A stretch of 40,775 nt of DNA from assembly GCA_037969195.1 (NCBI GenBank), contig JBBKWZ010000119.1, positions 1-40,775 on the forward strand, read 5' to 3'. The notes under the pieces are model-generated. The model saw only the letters and a program-made list of their open reading frames with translations, was not told where the DNA came from and did not search any database. Origin of the DNA: JAHEJB01 sp037969195 (GTDB lineage Bacteria > Bacteroidota > Rhodothermia > Rhodothermales > Rubricoccaceae). Shown piece after piece: positions 39,110-40,775 of the stretch (positions within the stretch are counted from its first letter, which is position 1; each line of letters opens with the position of its first letter). The translations under genes were made by a program, and so were the position numbers.

Positions 39110-39994
39110 TCAGCCCCACAATAAGGCGAACGCGACTGTCGCCATACCAAGGCCCGCCCAATTGGTTCGCGAGAGCCGCTCTCCCCAAACGCCAACGCCC
39201 AACGCAGCCGCCCCAGCGATGAGCGCAATATTGTTTGCCGGGAAAACGAATGGGCCCGGGAGCACTGCTATGGCCCCCAGAATGAAGGCAGCCGAGCCGT
39301 AGTTGACGATTCCGAGAATGATCCCCCATCCGCAAACGCGACGCTCAGGCCATTCCCCCGTTCGTACGCCCTTGCTGACGACCAATCCAAGGCCAATAAA
39401 AAATGCGACGCAGAAGACGAGAAGCAGAAATAGACCGCGGCTGTTTGTTGACGCATACACCTCTCCGAACGTCTTCATTGAAACATCCACCAACCCACCC
39501 GACAGGAAAAGAATCGCAAGAACGCCAAATATCCGGATACCCTGGCGCTTGGTTTGCGGCAGCTCCGATGACCCCAAAGGAACCGCAGGTTTTGCGATCA
39601 GGAAAAACGCAGCGCAGGCAAGCGCAAGTCCCGCCAGTTGCATCGTCGTTGGGACCTCCTTCCAAACGAACCAGGACGCGAGAACAGGCAAGACTACGGC
39701 TATGCGCATGACGCCCGTCGCCAACCCCATACCTGCTTCGCGAATGGCATACGCGAAGATGATGAACCCTACAATGAAGAGGACTCCGGTCCAAACACCC
39801 AGCCCAACTAGGCCGGGCGTGGCCTTTATTTGCACCTCGGCTCCTTCAGCGATTAACCACACAACGGACACGAAACTTGCCACGAGGTAGTTGACTGCCA
39901 GCAATGCATTCCGATCCATCCCATGCCGCTCGCTGAACTTGAACAGCATCGCAATCGAGAGGCTGCACGAGATCGCGAGAACGAGCCAGATCAT
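39110..39994 (-). CDS. EamA/DMT-superfamily transporter
   Basis: A 294-residue membrane protein with ten predicted helices, in the two-repeat pattern of EamA proteins (drug/metabolite transporters). The first repeat is around 1-135 (MIWLVLAISCSLSIAMLF at the start, WKEVPTTMQLAGLALACAAFF at the end). The second is around 150-294 and ends with GERLSRTNWAGLGMATVAFALLW, the familiar last helix motif. These proteins move small metabolites or amino acids across the inner membrane; the substrate is not predictable. It sits 56 bases after the YbbR-like gene and 27 before the DUF4230 gene. Confidence 0.85.
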   Translation of the reverse strand: MIWLVLAISCSLSIAMLFKFSERHGMDRNALLAVNYLVASFVSVVWLIAEGAEVQIKATPGLVGLGVWTGVLFIVGFIIFAYAIREAGMGLATGVMRIAVVLPVLASWFVWKEVPTTMQLAGLALACAAFFLIAKPAVPLGSSELPQTKRQGIRIFGVLAILFLSGGLVDVSMKTFGEVYASTNSRGLFLLLVFCVAFFIGLGLVVSKGVRTGEWPERRVCGWGIILGIVNYGSAAFILGAIAVLPGPFVFPANNIALIAGAAALGVGVWGERLSRTNWAGLGMATVAFALLWG

Positions 39995-40050
39995 TTTCCT
40001 CTAATTGAGCGGGAGCAAGTGTTCACGGCGCTTCGCACCGATACACGGTG

Positions 40051-40775
40051 TTACTCTCGAACCGTGAAGTACTCTACCCGTCGTTGCTCAAGACGCACGT
40101 CCTGGATCATCAGGCCCTCGGGTAAGTTCAGCAATACCGGAACGGTACCCGCGGTCGAATCGCTGGCGATGTCTTCGTAATTGACGTAGGCATAAAAATC
40201 CTCCGCCGTCTCGGCCAGATCGTAATCATCTCCTGCTGTAGGGACCTGGTACGTGACGCGGACCATCCGGGGGATAAGCCGAACGGCCAGAACGCCGAGC
40301 GGCACATTGTGCGTTTGAATTAGGAGCTGTCGGCTCCCCTGCGTCATCTGGGCAATATTGATTGAGACCTGTGTCCTCGGGATGGACAGCGACAGGAGGC
40401 CCGAAAGTGTGTCGCTGAGCATCACAAAGTTGGTGCTGGAACGACGGATGCCCTCCATATTCAACGGCGCCGTTGGCCAAGAGCTGATTCCCTCCAGCAA
40501 CGAACGAGCTCCCGTCACTACAACCGAATCGGGTAGCAAAGTGGGTGGCCCCAATATGCCGTACGTGGGCTCGGTCTCAATTCTTCCGGCCAAACGAATA
40601 GGAAGCTCGCGGTGTATCGTCGCGTCTAGGACGAGATCCAGTTGTTGAGGTTGGACACTCTGGACAAGGACGCCGGCAGGAAGGCTTCCAGCTTCGGCAG
40701 CTGCTCCCTGCAGGTCAACTTCTGGCCCATCAGCAAATACGTCGATTCCCGGAGGACGACGACTAAGCTGCAGCA
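40051..40775 (-). CDS. YbbR-like domain protein, 5' end outside window
   Basis: The visible part is 241 codons and runs off the right edge of the window with an open frame. It contains at least two YbbR-type repeats: short all-beta domains with a VxGxxxxL signature and 'V.v.Gp...l' strand turns. Examples are LLPDSVVVTGARSLLEGISS and VRVTYQVPTAGDDYDL. Such domains occur in CdaR, the regulator of the c-di-AMP cyclase, and in stand-alone exported proteins in Bacteroidota. The N-terminal membrane helix would lie beyond the edge. Stop codon TAA at 40051-40053. The tail TVPVLLNLPEGLMIQ...EYFTV is the last strand pair. First gene in this window of the minus-strand run with the EamA transporter and the DUF4230 gene. 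Confidence 0.78.
   Translation of the reverse strand, partial: LQLSRRPPGIDVFADGPEVDLQGAAAEAGSLPAGVLVQSVQPQQLDLVLDATIHRELPIRLAGRIETEPTYGILGPPTLLPDSVVVTGARSLLEGISSWPTAPLNMEGIRRSSTNFVMLSDTLSGLLSLSIPRTQVSINIAQMTQGSRQLLIQTHNVPLGVLAVRLIPRMVRVTYQVPTAGDDYDLAETAEDFYAYVNYEDIASDSTAGTVPVLLNLPEGLMIQDVRLEQRRVEYFTVRE

Noticed and set aside
1..40775. CRISPR array, insertion sequence or integrase
   Set aside because: I found no series of regularly spaced repeats, no transposase or integrase motifs and no paired terminal repeats. The polA duplication is the only sign of insertion.

Overview
The window is a compact, moderately GC-rich bacterial chromosome segment with about 39 protein-coding genes on both strands. 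I see no rRNA, tRNA, CRISPR array or insertion sequence. Several features point to the Bacteroidota side of the tree, most likely a Rhodothermota/Rhodothermales-like marine bacterium (inference). These are an rpsF-rpsR-rplI operon with no ssb inside it, an LptC/OstA/LptB outer-membrane export cluster, a YbbR-type protein, a DUF4230 protein, and the small Bacteroidota family usually mislabelled 'ABC transporter ATPase'. The outer-membrane genes make it a didermic, Gram-negative organism.

Bases 1-6146: a nitrilase-superfamily hydrolase entering from the left, a small secreted protein, a VOC/glyoxalase-fold protein, a UshA-like 5'-nucleotidase lipoprotein with a strong terminator, an unknown lipoprotein, and an unusual Rieske-glutamate synthase fusion. 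Bases 6172-7824: one AT-rich gene for a protein with two caspase-like domains, the first lacking its histidine, apparently acquired from outside. Bases 8013-12122: an unknown secreted protein, a decayed copy of the 3' end of polA, a small membrane protein, and intact polA. The membrane gene sits between the two polA ends, as if a cassette had entered the end of polA.

Bases 12346-21739: sugar and isoprenoid metabolism. RfbB overlaps an HAD phosphatase. A divergent operon holds a large membrane protein, a low-molecular-weight phosphatase and a fructosamine-kinase homologue, a likely protein-deglycation pair. A sugar epimerase is followed by dxs and an FkbM methyltransferase. Bases 21965-26311: an 'ABC transporter ATPase'-type protein, a K+ channel with an RCK domain, an L,D-transpeptidase, an ArsC-type arsenate reductase, a CAP-domain lipoprotein and a DsbD-N-like protein.

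Bases 26445-35333 (all minus strand) hold housekeeping genes: rplI, rpsR and rpsF with a clear terminator and a structured leader, prfA overlapping glmS, DAHP synthase, and lptC-ostA-lptB. The 9-mer GTATCTTTC occurs just upstream of three of these transcription units and looks like a shared promoter element. Bases 35633-37663 carry a partner-switching module (STAS protein, anti-sigma-type kinase, receiver-PP2C phosphatase). Bases 37670-40775 hold a minus-strand run of envelope-related genes: YbbR protein, EamA transporter, DUF4230 protein and a membrane protein.

The best leads for something undescribed are the tandem caspase protein, the polA 3'-end duplication around a membrane gene, the Rieske-glutamate synthase fusion, and the tyrosine in the polymerase O-helix.
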